From contig NZ_CP073105.1 of the NCBI RefSeq assembly GCF_018138085.1, positions 62,001 through 126,000 of the forward strand: DNA of 64,000 nucleotides, given 5' to 3'. Position numbers and translations under genes: made by a program. Below, piece after piece: positions 29,538 to 38,237 of the stretch (position 1 is the stretch's first letter; every line of letters starts with the position of its first letter). Below the pieces are notes generated by a model that had not been told where the DNA came from, did no database searches, and saw only the letters and a program-made list of their open reading frames with translations. This DNA is from Stutzerimonas stutzeri (GTDB lineage Bacteria; Pseudomonadota; Gammaproteobacteria; Pseudomonadales; Pseudomonadaceae).

Positions 29538-30902
29538 TCAAGGCGGGGAGGTCGATGTCTGACCGCGGCTACGCTCGTAATAGCGCAGCAGCGGTTGCGT
29601 GCTGAGGCCGTGGAACAGGATGCTCAGTGCCACCACCGGAATTACCAGCCGGATGACCTGCTCGGCCTCTTCCGGCAGCAGGCCGTGGGTCACGGCATAG
29701 CTCAGGTAGTAGAGGCTGCCGATGCCGCGAATTCCGAACCAGCCGACGGTCATCAGCTGGGCGCGATCCAGGTAGCGTCGGGGCATCAGCAGCCATACGC
29801 TCAACGGCCGGATCAGTACGAACAGCGCCAGCCCCAGTGGCACCGCGCGCCAGTCCCAGTGCGCCGACACCAGCACGCCGAGCATGGTGACCAGCAGCAC
29901 TTCGAGGCTGCGTTCCAGCTGTCCGCCAAACGTCAGGATGTCGCCCATCATTACCCCCGCCGCCACCTTGGGTTCGGCGATGCGGTCGCTCTCCAACGGC
30001 AACTCACGGGGTGTCATGCCGCCTTCGACCACATGCGGAACCGCGTGGGCGATCAGCTCTTCGGATGGCGTCTCGGATCGCCTGGCCACCGAGACTTCGG
30101 CGCGCCGCAGGCCGAGCCCGGCGGCGAATACCGCGAGAAAGCCCCAGGCGCCGATCAGCTCGGCGCCGACATAGGCCAGCGCGATCAGGGCCAGCGCCAG
30201 CGAGTCGTTGGGTGACATCGAGGTATCGGCGTGGCGGCTGCGTAAAAAAATCGCCAGCTTGCCGATCAGCTTGCCCAGCAGGTAGCCGAACAGCAGCCCC
30301 GCCGGAACGGCCCAGACCAGCCTATGCAACGCCCAATCGCCGACCCAGCCCAGCGCCAGGTTGTCCTGCTCGATCAGCAACAGGCCGAACACCACGAAGG
30401 GAAAGGCCGTGCCGTCATTGAACCCCGCTTCGCCGGACAGGCCATAGCGCACGTGATCGCTGTCGCGCGAGTTGTTGACCTGCACCAGGCTGGCTAGCAC
30501 CGGATCGGTAGGCGCCAGGATCGCACCGGTCAGCACCGCCAGCCCCCAGTTCAGCCCCAACAGGTAGTGGCAGAACAGCGCGACGCCGGCGATACAGGCC
30601 AGCATCACCGGGCCGGCCAGGACGTAGGTGCTGCGCCACGCCGGATGGCCCAGCGGCATGCGCAGTTTCAGGCCGCTGACGAACAGCGAGACCAGCACCA
30701 CCACTTCGGTGAGGTGCTCCATCCAGCCGGCGATCAGCAGGAAGTCCATCTCCCACAGGCCGATGCCGAGCTTTCCGATCAGCAGTCCGAAGCCGAGATA
30801 GATCAGTGAGGTGGTGACCGGCAGCCAGCGCAGGTAGGCCGATGCCAGGGCGAGGATCAACAGCAGGATGCCAAGCACGGCCATCCATTCGAGAAAATTC
30901 AT
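29538..30902 (-). CDS. CPA1-type cation:proton antiporter
   Basis: A 454-residue membrane protein with about 12 helices. The ion-binding signatures of Na+/H+ exchangers are present: GAILAPTDPVLAS and GEAGFNDGTAFPF, with the Asp pair typical of NhaP-like antiporters. A Ser/Arg loop (LRSRHADTSMSPN) and GGQLERSLEVLLVT lie in the second half. It exchanges Na+ or K+ for protons at the inner membrane. GGAAGACTGC precedes the ATG at 30902. Its stop is 52 bases from the dodecin stop, so the two converge. Confidence 0.88.
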   Translation of the reverse strand: MNFLEWMAVLGILLLILALASAYLRWLPVTTSLIYLGFGLLIGKLGIGLWEMDFLLIAGWMEHLTEVVVLVSLFVSGLKLRMPLGHPAWRSTYVLAGPVMLACIAGVALFCHYLLGLNWGLAVLTGAILAPTDPVLASLVQVNNSRDSDHVRYGLSGEAGFNDGTAFPFVVFGLLLIEQDNLALGWVGDWALHRLVWAVPAGLLFGYLLGKLIGKLAIFLRSRHADTSMSPNDSLALALIALAYVGAELIGAWGFLAVFAAGLGLRRAEVSVARRSETPSEELIAHAVPHVVEGGMTPRELPLESDRIAEPKVAAGVMMGDILTFGGQLERSLEVLLVTMLGVLVSAHWDWRAVPLGLALFVLIRPLSVWLLMPRRYLDRAQLMTVGWFGIRGIGSLYYLSYAVTHGLLPEEAEQVIRLVIPVVALSILFHGLSTQPLLRYYERSRGQTSTSPP

Positions 30903-30984
30903 GCAGTCTTCCGCAACAAGCGTGACGCGCTGAAATGCGCATGGCTGATGATTCGATAGGGATGCTGCGACGGGGTTCAGCCGC

Positions 30985-31500
30985 GTTCGTCGAGCGGGAG
31001 CAGGTACGGGCGGTGCGTTTGCTGTAGGAGACCCGACCCGGGGGCGAAGCAGTTAGGGCTTGGCAGGCCTGCGTCCTGCGTCGCCGCGGGGCGCGCCTCC
31101 CACAATGGGGGCGGCATGCACTGCTTTTTTGTGAGAGCCCCGCCCTCGGGGCGAAGCTTTTCGGGCACCGGGCTGGCGTCATTCGGCGCGAGGGCGCACC
31201 TCCCACAATGAGGGGGCGTACGCTGTTTTTTGTGGGAGGCCCGACCCGGGGCGAAGCTTTTCGGGCACCGGGCTGGGGCCATTCGCCGCGAGGGCGCGCC
31301 TCCCGCAATGGGGGCGGCGTGCACTGCTTTTTTTTGTGGGAGCCCCGCCCTCGGGGCGAAGCTTTTGGGGCACCGGGCTGGGGCCATTCGGCGCGAGGGC
31401 GCGCCTCCCACAATGGGGCGGCGTGCACTGCTTTTTTTTGTGGGAGCTCCGCCCTCGGGGCGAAGCTTTCTAGGCTTGGCAAGTCTGTGCTCTGCCAAGG
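30985..31500. repeat. Second class B REP array, 100-108 bp period
   Basis: Five copies of GGGGCGAAGC (or GCGAAGC) fall at 31043, 31151, 31251, 31356 and 31460. Between them are GTGGGAG and CTCCCAC half-elements, the stretch TTTTCGGGCACCGGGCTGG, and poly-T tracts (CTTTTTTTTG). Class B units of this kind also form the array at 10196-10752. No gene is present in the 612 bases between the antiporter and the next gene. Confidence 0.9.
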
Positions 31501-31514
31501 CGCGCCTTCTCGGC

Positions 31515-32510
31515 TCAGCGCAGCCCGGCGAGAATCTCGAAGGCGTGGTGGCGGTCGGCGGTTTCGTAGAAATCGCAGGTGAAGATCAGCTCGTCGGCCT
31601 GGGTCTGCTCCAGAAGGATCTCCAGCCGCGCGCGGATTTTCTCCGGCCCGCCGATCAGTGCCATGCCGAGGAAGTTGCCGACGGCGTCCTGTTCGTGCGG
31701 TAGCCATTTGCCCTGCATGCTCGGCACCGGTGGCACCAACACCAGGCTCTGGCCGCGGATCAGCGCGAGGATGCGCTGGTAAGCCGTGGTCGCCAGGTAT
31801 TCGGCCTGTTCGTCGGTGTCGGCGGTCATCAGCGGCACGCCGAGCATCACGTAGGGCTTGTCCAGTACCTCCGAGGGGCGGAAGTTCTCGCGGTACAGGC
31901 GAATCGCCTCATGCACGTAACGCGGTGCGAAATGCGAGGCGAAGGCGTAAGGCAGGCCCTTGGCCGCGGCCAGCTGGGCGCTGAACAGGCTTGAGCCGAG
32001 CAACCAGATCGGCACGTTGCTGCCGACTCCGGGCATGGCGATCACCCGCTGATTGGGCTGACGCGGGCCGAGCAGTCGCTGCAGCTCCTCGACGTCTGCC
32101 GGGAAATCGTCGGCACTGCCCATGCGGTCTCGGCGCAGCGCGTGGGCGGTGAACTGGTCGGCCCCCGGCGCGCGGCCGAGCCCCAGCTCGATACGCCCGG
32201 GATAGAGCGCGTCCAGCGTGCCGAATTGCTCGGCAATCACCAGCGGCGCATGGTTGGGCAGCATCACCCCGCCGGCGCCCAGGCGAATCCGCGAGGTGCC
32301 GGCGGCCAGATAGCCGATCAGCACCGAGGTGGCGGCGCTGGCGATGCCATCCATGTTGTGGTGTTCGGCAACCCAGAAGCGCTCGAAGCCGAGCTTCTCG
32401 ACGTGCTGGGCCAGTGCCAGGGAATTGCGCAGGGCGAGGCCGGCATCACCGTCATCGCGAATTGGCGCCAGGTCGAGGGTGGAAAAGCGGGTGTGTTCGA
32501 TACGGGACAT
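31515..32510 (-). CDS. Luciferase-like flavin-dependent oxidoreductase, YhbW-like
   Basis: A 331-residue LLM-class protein: [33 protein letters not shown] and [12 protein letters not shown], the segments that form the flavin site and core strands of bacterial luciferase-like monooxygenases. The Met-Asp-Gly turn after the His pair is typical of the MsnO8/YhbW group. It uses FMNH2 supplied by a reductase and a hydrophobic or aromatic substrate that cannot be inferred. AGAGG lies upstream of the ATG. It is transcribed toward the class B array. Confidence 0.88.
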   Translation of the reverse strand: MSRIEHTRFSTLDLAPIRDDGDAGLALRNSLALAQHVEKLGFERFWVAEHHNMDGIASAATSVLIGYLAAGTSRIRLGAGGVMLPNHAPLVIAEQFGTLDALYPGRIELGLGRAPGADQFTAHALRRDRMGSADDFPADVEELQRLLGPRQPNQRVIAMPGVGSNVPIWLLGSSLFSAQLAAAKGLPYAFASHFAPRYVHEAIRLYRENFRPSEVLDKPYVMLGVPLMTADTDEQAEYLATTAYQRILALIRGQSLVLVPPVPSMQGKWLPHEQDAVGNFLGMALIGGPEKIRARLEILLEQTQADELIFTCDFYETADRHHAFEILAGLR

Positions 32511-32548
32511 CGTCTACCTCTATGCTGACGGAGGAGTCGCAGCGCGAC

Positions 32549-32959
32549 TCAATAGCAGTGTTCGGCTTCGGCGCGCGCCAGGACGTTGCGTTGTTCGTCG
32601 TACAGCCAGCCCTGCGGGGTGAAACCCAGCGAGCGCGCCTGGAACAGGTAGCGTCGGCCAGGCTGGAAGTCGTCATAGCGGATGACCATGGTACAGCGCA
32701 GGTATTGGGTTTCGCCGAACTCGCCCAGTCCGCCACTGCTGATTTCGAATTCATAGCGCGCTTCGAGTTCATGCGCGCCGGGGCCGACCTGGAAATAGCG
32801 ACCGTCGGGGGTGCGTTTGTCGTCCAGCCGATCGGACATGAAGATATCGCTGGGTTGGGCGCTCAGGTCCACCCAGGCCATGTCGGCTTGGGGGGCGGGC
32901 AGCGGACCGGCGCAGGCGGTCAGGCCGAGCACCAGGAACATCGGGAATGTCGGGCGCAT
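32549..32959 (-). CDS. PA0061/PA0062-family lipoprotein, copy 1
   Basis: The 136-residue precursor has a lipobox (LGLTACAG) with the acylated Cys near residue 16. Motifs shared with the next gene follow: AWVDL near the N-terminus, RYFQVGPGAHELEARYEFE, and LYDEQ in the C-terminal part (GWLYDEQRNVLA). The family occurs as adjacent paralogues in Pseudomonas. The start at 32959 has GGAGGATTCATC upstream; the frame beginning at 33055 is not used. Function is unknown; it should be tethered to a membrane facing the periplasm. Confidence 0.82.
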   Translation of the reverse strand: MRPTFPMFLVLGLTACAGPLPAPQADMAWVDLSAQPSDIFMSDRLDDKRTPDGRYFQVGPGAHELEARYEFEISSGGLGEFGETQYLRCTMVIRYDDFQPGRRYLFQARSLGFTPQGWLYDEQRNVLARAEAEHCY

Positions 32960-33070
32960 GATGAATCCTCCGGGGCGCATCCGCGCGTGCGGTCGCGATA
33001 GGCATTGAGCCTGAGCCAGATGCGCCTCTATTTCAACGACTGCGCCGCGGCACAACGGTTCACCAGAGGT

Positions 33071-33496
33071 TCAGCGCGTCGCGACTCCCCCGCAGCCGCG
33101 CTCGGTGGCCTTGGCCAGCAGCTGGTCGTGCTGGTCGTAGAGCCGCGCCCAGGGGCGGAAGCCGTAACCGCCGGCGACCAGGCGGTAGCGCACGCCAGCG
33201 TCGAAGCTGTCGTATTCCAGGGTCAGGCGGCAGTCCCGCTCGAGGGCTTGGCTGTCGCGGCCGACGTCGGCCGCGCCCACTTCGAAGCGGTAGCGCATGC
33301 CGAGCTGATGGCTGCCGGGCGTGACCTGGAAATAGCGATGGTCATCCAGGGGCCGCTGGTCCACTGCCACGGCCTTCAGGATGGTTTCATCGCGTGGGGC
33401 CAGCTCGATCCAGGCCTGGTTCGGGTCCGGCTGGGGCATCCACAGGGTGCAGCCGCCGAAGGTGGACAGTGCGAGAGCAAGGAACAGGATTCGCAT
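33071..33496 (-). CDS. PA0061/PA0062-family lipoprotein, copy 2
   Basis: A 141-residue lipoprotein precursor (lipobox STFGGC) homologous to the preceding gene: AWIELAPRDE, RYFQVTPGSHQLGMRYRFE, then YDSFDAGVRYRLVAGGYGF and ARLYDQHDQLLA. The shared RYFQV-PG-H-L segment and the LYD strand are the clearest common features. It is transcribed from 33496 with GGAGAACAATCC before ATG. The next gene downstream is copy 1, so the pair is co-directional and arose by tandem duplication, as in other Pseudomonas. Confidence 0.82.
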   Translation of the reverse strand: MRILFLALALSTFGGCTLWMPQPDPNQAWIELAPRDETILKAVAVDQRPLDDHRYFQVTPGSHQLGMRYRFEVGAADVGRDSQALERDCRLTLEYDSFDAGVRYRLVAGGYGFRPWARLYDQHDQLLAKATERGCGGVATR

Positions 33497-33633
33497 GGAT
33501 TGTTCTCCGACCGCTGGCTGGACGGTCTGGCTGCAAAGAGCGCGTTGCCATTGATGATTGGGTAGGCTTCGCCGTCGTTGTACGCTCAGCGCACCGACCC
33601 GTTGGGTCATGCACGCGGGTAAGCGATTTGTTG

Positions 33634-34692
33634 GTGTCGAAGCTGAAAACCGCCCTTGTCGACAAGCACAGCCGGCTCTGGGTTCCGCTGCTGCTTGCCG
33701 TTGGTCTGAATGGTTGCAGCACCTACTATGGTCAGTTGGCGGTCGGTCAGCTGGAGCTGCTGCGCCAGCGCGAACCCATCGCGGCGATCATCGAGGACCA
33801 GCAGGCCGACCCGCAATTGCGCCAACGCCTAGGCCATGCACTGCAAGCTAGACGCTTCGCCAGTGCCGCTTTGGGATTGCCGGATAACGGCAGCTATAAG
33901 GTTTATGCCGATATCCAGCGGCCCTACGTGGTGTGGAACCTGTTCGCCACCGAAGCGTTTTCCGTGGCTCCGCTGAAGCACTGTTTTCCGATCGCCGGTT
34001 GTGTGGCCTATCGTGGTTATTACCAACCGGGACGTGCGCGGGGCGAAGCGGCGCGGCTCCAGGCCAAGGGCTACGACACCCTGGTGACCGGCGTGCAGGC
34101 TTATTCGACCCTCGGCTGGTTCGACGATCCGCTGCTCAGCTCGATGCTGCGCTGGGACGATGAGCGGCTGGCCGGGCTGATCTTTCACGAGCTGGCGCAT
34201 CAGCGCCTGTATGTGCCTGGCGACACGGCCTTCAACGAGTCCTATGCATCCTTCGTCGAGCATGAGGGGCTGCGCCAGTGGCGCGACAGCCAGGGCCTGC
34301 CGCCGCCCGACCAGATCGGGCAGCAACGCTATGCCGAGTTCAGCCAGCTGATGCTCGATACCCGCGAATGGCTGGCCGAGCTGTACGCCTCCGATCTCAG
34401 CGAATCGGCCATGCGGGCCGCCAAGGAAGCAGAGTTCATGCGCCTGCGTAAGGCCTATCGCCATTTGCGCGACGATCGCTGGAAGGGCGACGGCCGCTTC
34501 GATCGCTGGATGGCCCGGCCGCTGAACAATGCGAGCCTGGTGCCATTCGGTCTCTATGACCGCTGGGTGCCGGCGTTCGCTGCGCTGTTCGAGCAGGTCG
34601 ATGGCGATTGGCAGCGTTTCCATGCGCGAGTCGAGTCCCTGGGACGCGTGTCTGCCGACGAGCGGGCAAAGGCGCTCGAAGCGCTTCGCTAA
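33634..34692 (+). CDS. Lipoprotein aminopeptidase-like zinc protease
   Basis: About 352 residues. A lipoprotein signal (LLLAVGLNGC) is followed by a metal-binding HELAH motif in LIFHELAHQRLYVPGDTAF and an NESYASFVEHEG segment with the third ligand Glu. The KHCFPIAGCVAYRGYY segment and two Cys precede it. This is the Pseudomonas aminopeptidase family linked to the PA0061/PA0062 lipoproteins. The start is uncertain: GTG at 33634 or TTG at 33631 or 33628; the frame continues open upstream to 33394, which is not used. It diverges from the lipoprotein pair across about 137 bases. Confidence 0.75.
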   Translation: MSKLKTALVDKHSRLWVPLLLAVGLNGCSTYYGQLAVGQLELLRQREPIAAIIEDQQADPQLRQRLGHALQARRFASAALGLPDNGSYKVYADIQRPYVVWNLFATEAFSVAPLKHCFPIAGCVAYRGYYQPGRARGEAARLQAKGYDTLVTGVQAYSTLGWFDDPLLSSMLRWDDERLAGLIFHELAHQRLYVPGDTAFNESYASFVEHEGLRQWRDSQGLPPPDQIGQQRYAEFSQLMLDTREWLAELYASDLSESAMRAAKEAEFMRLRKAYRHLRDDRWKGDGRFDRWMARPLNNASLVPFGLYDRWVPAFAALFEQVDGDWQRFHARVESLGRVSADERAKALEALR

Positions 34693-34942
34693 TGATCCGG
34701 CCGCTTCGTTCAAAGCCAATCGTGGCGAGGCGTTGCAGCAATTCTCGGACTGTTCGATGGCGTCCTGATCGCAGAGGTTGGCTGCACCGCTCATCGTCTT
34801 CCTGCGTTTTCGAGCCAAACGCCATGGAATTGTTTTCCCTCTGCTCCCGTCCATTTTTTAGACCGTCAGCCCAGCTAACCCGTGATTCGGCCGTACGCTG
34901 CGAGTACGCCTATCTAAAAAAAGCCGTGACAACGGAGGCTCC

Positions 34943-36118
34943 ATGGACAACCTATCCGGCATCCTCGACAACAAGGGCACGCCCCTCGAAAAGCAGAAGT
35001 TCACCTGGAAGGAAATGGCTGGCAAGCCGATCAGCAAGCTGGATGACGACGCCTTCACCCGGGTGCGGATCATTCTGATGAACGGGATCGAAACCGACGC
35101 GCTGCGCCTCAAGCACGGCATCGCCCGCATCACCGGCCAGCTGCGCGGCCCGCTCGCCGAGATCCGTCGCGTCGAGCAGCACCAGGCGACCATGGTCAAC
35201 TGGCTGATCTCCGCCGACCATTCCCCTCTGGAAACGACTGTCGCTTACGAGCAGGTCGCCATCGAGGTCACCGCCGCCGTCGCCCAGACCGAGCCGGACC
35301 CGTACCAGGCGCAGACCTACCGCTTCGGCCTGCTGGAAGACTTCGACCACCTGTACCGCTATTCGGCGATGCTCGACCGCCTCGAAGGCAAGGATGCCAA
35401 CAACATCCTGCAGGGCTACACCGACATCGTGCCGGGTCGGCAGACCTCCGAGCATCATCGTCATCCGGACAACGACCTGCGCGAAAGCTACGAGAAAGAG
35501 CAGGCCGCACTGATCACCAAGATCCACGCGGCGATGATCACCGCAGCCGAGTTCCAGACCCACGACTACTACATGAACATCGGCCCGCTGTTCGCCGATC
35601 CGCTGGCCCGTCAGCTGTACGCCGAAATCGCCTCGGTCGAAGAGCAGCACGTGACCCAGTACGGCTCGCTGGCCGATCCGCAGGAATCCTTCATGGAGAA
35701 GTGGCTGGTGCACGAGGCGATGGAAGTCTATGCCTACGCCAGCTGCGCCGAGCAGGAAACAAACCCGCGCATCAAGGCCATGTGGGAGCGCTTCCTCGAT
35801 TACGAATTAGGCCATCTGACGGTCGCCTGCGAGCATTTCAAGAACATCGAACGCCGTGATCCGGCGGAGATACTCGGCGGTCCGTTGCCGAAAATGATCG
35901 AGTTCAAGAGCCAGCGGGAATTCGTCCGCCAGGTGCTGGCGGCCGAGGTCAACCTGCGCTCCAGCGGCACCCAGTACGTCGACAAGAGCGAAGAGCCGCA
36001 GAACTCGCTGGACTACCGGGCCCAGCTCAACTCCGAAGGCATCGCGTCGAACATCGTATCGGCCGGTTACCAGTGGGCGCCGGGCGGCGAACTCATGAAG
36101 ATGCGCAAGGTTTCTTGA
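34943..36118 (+). CDS. Tandem ferritin-like domain protein
   Basis: A 391-residue helical protein with two ferritin-like halves. The C-terminal half has a full set of candidate di-iron ligands: E203 in AAEFQTHDYY, E233-x2-H236 in SVEEQHVTQ, an acidic residue in VHEAMEVYAYAS, and E288-x2-H291 in LDYELGHLT. The N-terminal half has E50, H80, E108 and D133-x2-H136 but lacks a regular first ExxH, so it looks degenerate. No heme or signal motif is seen; it is cytoplasmic. A second ferritin-like gene starts 12 bases downstream. Role in iron or peroxide handling is inferred from fold alone. Confidence 0.72.
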   Translation: MDNLSGILDNKGTPLEKQKFTWKEMAGKPISKLDDDAFTRVRIILMNGIETDALRLKHGIARITGQLRGPLAEIRRVEQHQATMVNWLISADHSPLETTVAYEQVAIEVTAAVAQTEPDPYQAQTYRFGLLEDFDHLYRYSAMLDRLEGKDANNILQGYTDIVPGRQTSEHHRHPDNDLRESYEKEQAALITKIHAAMITAAEFQTHDYYMNIGPLFADPLARQLYAEIASVEEQHVTQYGSLADPQESFMEKWLVHEAMEVYAYASCAEQETNPRIKAMWERFLDYELGHLTVACEHFKNIERRDPAEILGGPLPKMIEFKSQREFVRQVLAAEVNLRSSGTQYVDKSEEPQNSLDYRAQLNSEGIASNIVSAGYQWAPGGELMKMRKVS

Positions 36119-36130
36119 GGAGAACAGGAC

Positions 36131-36853
36131 ATGGCAAATTCAGCAAAGCTGGGCACCAATTTCACTGGCGTACAGATGTCGCCGAAGGACACCAAAAGCC
36201 TGCTCGAGGCGGTCAACGATATCCATCCGGATGTACCGGGCGACTCCAAAGGTCTGATGCTGGAGCGCACGACCCGTGCCGAAGAAGCCGATCGCATCGG
36301 TTCGGTACCGGTGCCCGGCTCCGCCAAAGGGATGCTCAAATCGACCTTCGACATGGCGTTGGGCAAGAGCCCTGAACTGCTGGTCGACAAGCTCGGCGAG
36401 CGGTTGGCATTCGAGCGCAGCGGCGTACGCATGTACGACGCCATGATCGCCAAGGCAAAGGCCAACAGCATGGCCGATTCCGATCTGATCGGCGTGCTGC
36501 AGCACATCCGCGACGAAGAGTTCGAGCACATGAACATGGTCGCCGAAGCCATCGAGACCCTGGGCGCCGACCCGACCGCGCAGACCCCTTGCGCCGACAT
36601 CGTCGGGGTCAAGTCGCTCGGCGTGATGCAGGTGCTCACCGATCCGCGAACCAACATCGCTCAAGGCATCAACGCCTTGTTGACCCTCGAACTCGAGGAC
36701 AACGCCGCCTGGGAACTGTTGATCGAACTGGCCGAAGCCGGTGGCCATCCCCGGATCGCCAAGAGCTTCCACAAAGCCAAGGAACAGGAAGATGACCACC
36801 TCATCAAGATCAAGACGCTGCTGCGTCGCGATCTGATTGCTCAGATCAAATAG
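36131..36853 (+). CDS. Ferritin-like (rubrerythrin-type four-helix) protein
   Basis: A 240-residue protein with the classic E, ExxH, E, ExxH set: E95 in LAFERSGVRMYDAM, E130-x2-H133 in IRDEEFEHMNMV, E187/E189 in LLTLELEDN, and E220-x2-H223 in KEQEDDHLIKI. An N-terminal 80-residue extension is hydrophilic. It follows the tandem ferritin-like gene by 12 bases with AGGAG before the ATG, and a strong terminator follows, so the two form a short operon. A di-iron oxidase or iron-storage function is likely; which one is not shown by sequence. Confidence 0.78.
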   Translation: MANSAKLGTNFTGVQMSPKDTKSLLEAVNDIHPDVPGDSKGLMLERTTRAEEADRIGSVPVPGSAKGMLKSTFDMALGKSPELLVDKLGERLAFERSGVRMYDAMIAKAKANSMADSDLIGVLQHIRDEEFEHMNMVAEAIETLGADPTAQTPCADIVGVKSLGVMQVLTDPRTNIAQGINALLTLELEDNAAWELLIELAEAGGHPRIAKSFHKAKEQEDDHLIKIKTLLRRDLIAQIK

Positions 36854-36874
36854 ATACGCGTGTGCTTCATCCTT

Positions 36875-36902
36875 TTACGCGCCTTCGGGCGCGTTTTTTT
36901 TG
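36875..36902 (+). terminator. Rho-independent terminator of the ferritin-like operon
   Basis: ACGCGCC-TTCG-GGCGCGT forms a perfect 7-bp stem with a UUCG tetraloop at 36877-36894, followed by eight T residues. It lies 24 bases after the second ferritin-like stop codon. Confidence 0.93.
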
Positions 36903-36948
36903 CGCAACATTTGGTAGGTGCAGCGATAGTTTTGAGGCCAAATGCAGA

Positions 36949-37483
36949 AGCTCGCGGTCAAGACCGCTCCCACGGGTGCGGGTGGCGCGGCTGCTTTTGT
37001 AGGAGCGGTCTCGACCGCGATGTCTCACGGCCGAAATGCTGATGAGCCCGTTGGTGGTGTCGGGGACAGTGGGGCCTGGCTCGGCGGGCCTGAATCAAAA
37101 GCTCGCGGTCAAGACCGCTCCCACGGGTGTGAACGGCGCTGCTGTTTTTTGTGGGAGCGATCTCGGCCGCGATGTTTCTCGGCAGAAATGTTGAATCATC
37201 TTTTTTGGCGGCGGTGCTGTACTTGCGGGGCCTGGCACGGCGGGCCTGAATCAAAAAGCTCGCGGTCAAGACCGCTCCCATAGGTGTGAACGGCGCGGTT
37301 GCTTTTTGTGGGAGCGGTCTCGACCGCGATGTTTCACGGCCGAAATGCTGATGAGCCCGTTGGTGGTGTCGGGGACAGTGGGGCCTGGCTCGGCGGGCCT
37401 GAATGCAGAAGCTCGCGGTCAAGACCGCTCCCACGAGGGCGGTGGCGCGGCTGCTATTGTAGGAGCGGTCTCGACCGCGAGCT
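36949..37483. repeat. Class A REP/BIME tandem array, 151-157 bp period
   Basis: Four units start with GCTCGCGGTCAAGACCGCTC at 36950, 37101, 37258 and 37411. Each is followed after about 25 bases by the inverted partner (GTAGGAGCGGTCTCGACCGC or GTGGGAGCGGTCTCGACCGC). The tail (around GATGAGCCCGTTGGTGGTG and GGGCCTGGCTCGGCGGGCCT) is duplicated almost exactly in units 1 and 3. The array abuts the stop codon of the RAYT gene at 37486. Nothing else is encoded here. Confidence 0.92.
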
Positions 37484-37485
37484 CT

Positions 37486-37935
37486 TCAAAGCCAGATGGC
37501 ATCCCACAAGGGATAGTCGCCCAATCGGGCCACCAATCCGGCTCTGAGCGGATTGGCAACCACATAACGGGCGACCGCCTGCACATCTTCCTCCTGACGC
37601 AACGCCCGGTCGTGATAACCCGCTTGCCAGAGGGGACCCGAGCTACTGCGCTGACGATTGATGACCCGTGCGCTGTTGGTTTTTACCCGACGCATCAGCT
37701 CATCGAGCGAGCTGTCGCCCAGCTCGATCAGCCAGTGGAGGTGATCAGGCATTAGCACCCAGGCCAATGATTGCACCCAGCCGTCCAGCTGTGCCGACTT
37801 GAGCTCGGCGACTACAAGTCTGCCGAGTGCGAAGTCTCTGAATACGGGGTGGCGGTCGGATGTGGCTGTGGTGAGCAGATAGAGGTTGCCACGCTGCGAG
37901 TGACGCCCTTTGCGTAAGCGGTTCGATTGGTACAT
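37486..37935 (-). CDS. REP-associated tyrosine transposase (RAYT), intact
   Basis: A 149-residue HUH/Y1 nuclease of the RAYT family. The fold begins GNLYLLTTATSDRHPVF; the metal-binding histidines are in LMPDHLHWLIEL; the catalytic tyrosine is in LWQAGYHDRALR; and the tail has YVVANPLRAGLV. Such enzymes cut single-stranded REP hairpins and are thought to spread or maintain them. The start at 37935 (MYQSNRLR) has AAAGGATTGCC upstream. Class A REPs flank it on both sides, at 36949-37483 and 37991-38213. It is unrelated at close range to the class C RAYT at 16232-16754: the residues around the Tyr differ (GYHDR versus RYWEH). Confidence 0.93.
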   Translation of the reverse strand: MYQSNRLRKGRHSQRGNLYLLTTATSDRHPVFRDFALGRLVVAELKSAQLDGWVQSLAWVLMPDHLHWLIELGDSSLDELMRRVKTNSARVINRQRSSSGPLWQAGYHDRALRQEEDVQAVARYVVANPLRAGLVARLGDYPLWDAIWL

Positions 37936-37989
37936 GGCAATCCTTTGCCGAGCTTGGAACAGGTGCCGGCTAGCTGACCAAACTGCGTC

Positions 37990-38214
37990 CTTCGCGGTCA
38001 AGACCGCTCCCACGGGTCCGGGTGGCGCGGCTGTTTTTTTGTGGGAGCGGTCTCGACCGCGAAAAGGCTTCAGGAAGCGTCGTGGTTGAAGATAGCGTGA
38101 GGACTTTTGACAGGTAGGTCGGCGCCGCTGACAACAGAAGCTCGCGGTCAAGACCGCTCCCACGGGTCCGGGTGGCGCGGTTTGCTTTTTGTGGAAGCGG
38201 TCTTGACTGCGAAT
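37990..38214. repeat. Class A REP elements upstream of the RAYT
   Basis: Two inverted pairs: 37991-38012 with 38041-38062, and 38140-38163 with 38191-38213. The spacer of each pair (around ACGGGTCCGGGTGGCGCGG) is identical in its first half and similar to the spacer in the array beyond the 3' end of the RAYT gene. The last copy carries changes in both arms (GTGGAAGCGGTCTTGACTGC). The cysA stop lies 24 bases beyond. Confidence 0.9.
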
Positions 38215-38237
38215 GGATGCGAACTCGGCCGCCTCGC

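Noticed and set aside
30985..31500. Five near-regular repeats as a CRISPR or tandem satellite with function
   Set aside because: Same class B REP units as near 10.2 kb, with variable spacing; no cas genes.
36949..37483. Regularly spaced repeats resembling a CRISPR array
   Set aside because: The repeated palindromes alternate orientation, the spacers are themselves repeated, and no cas gene is near. These are BIMEs.
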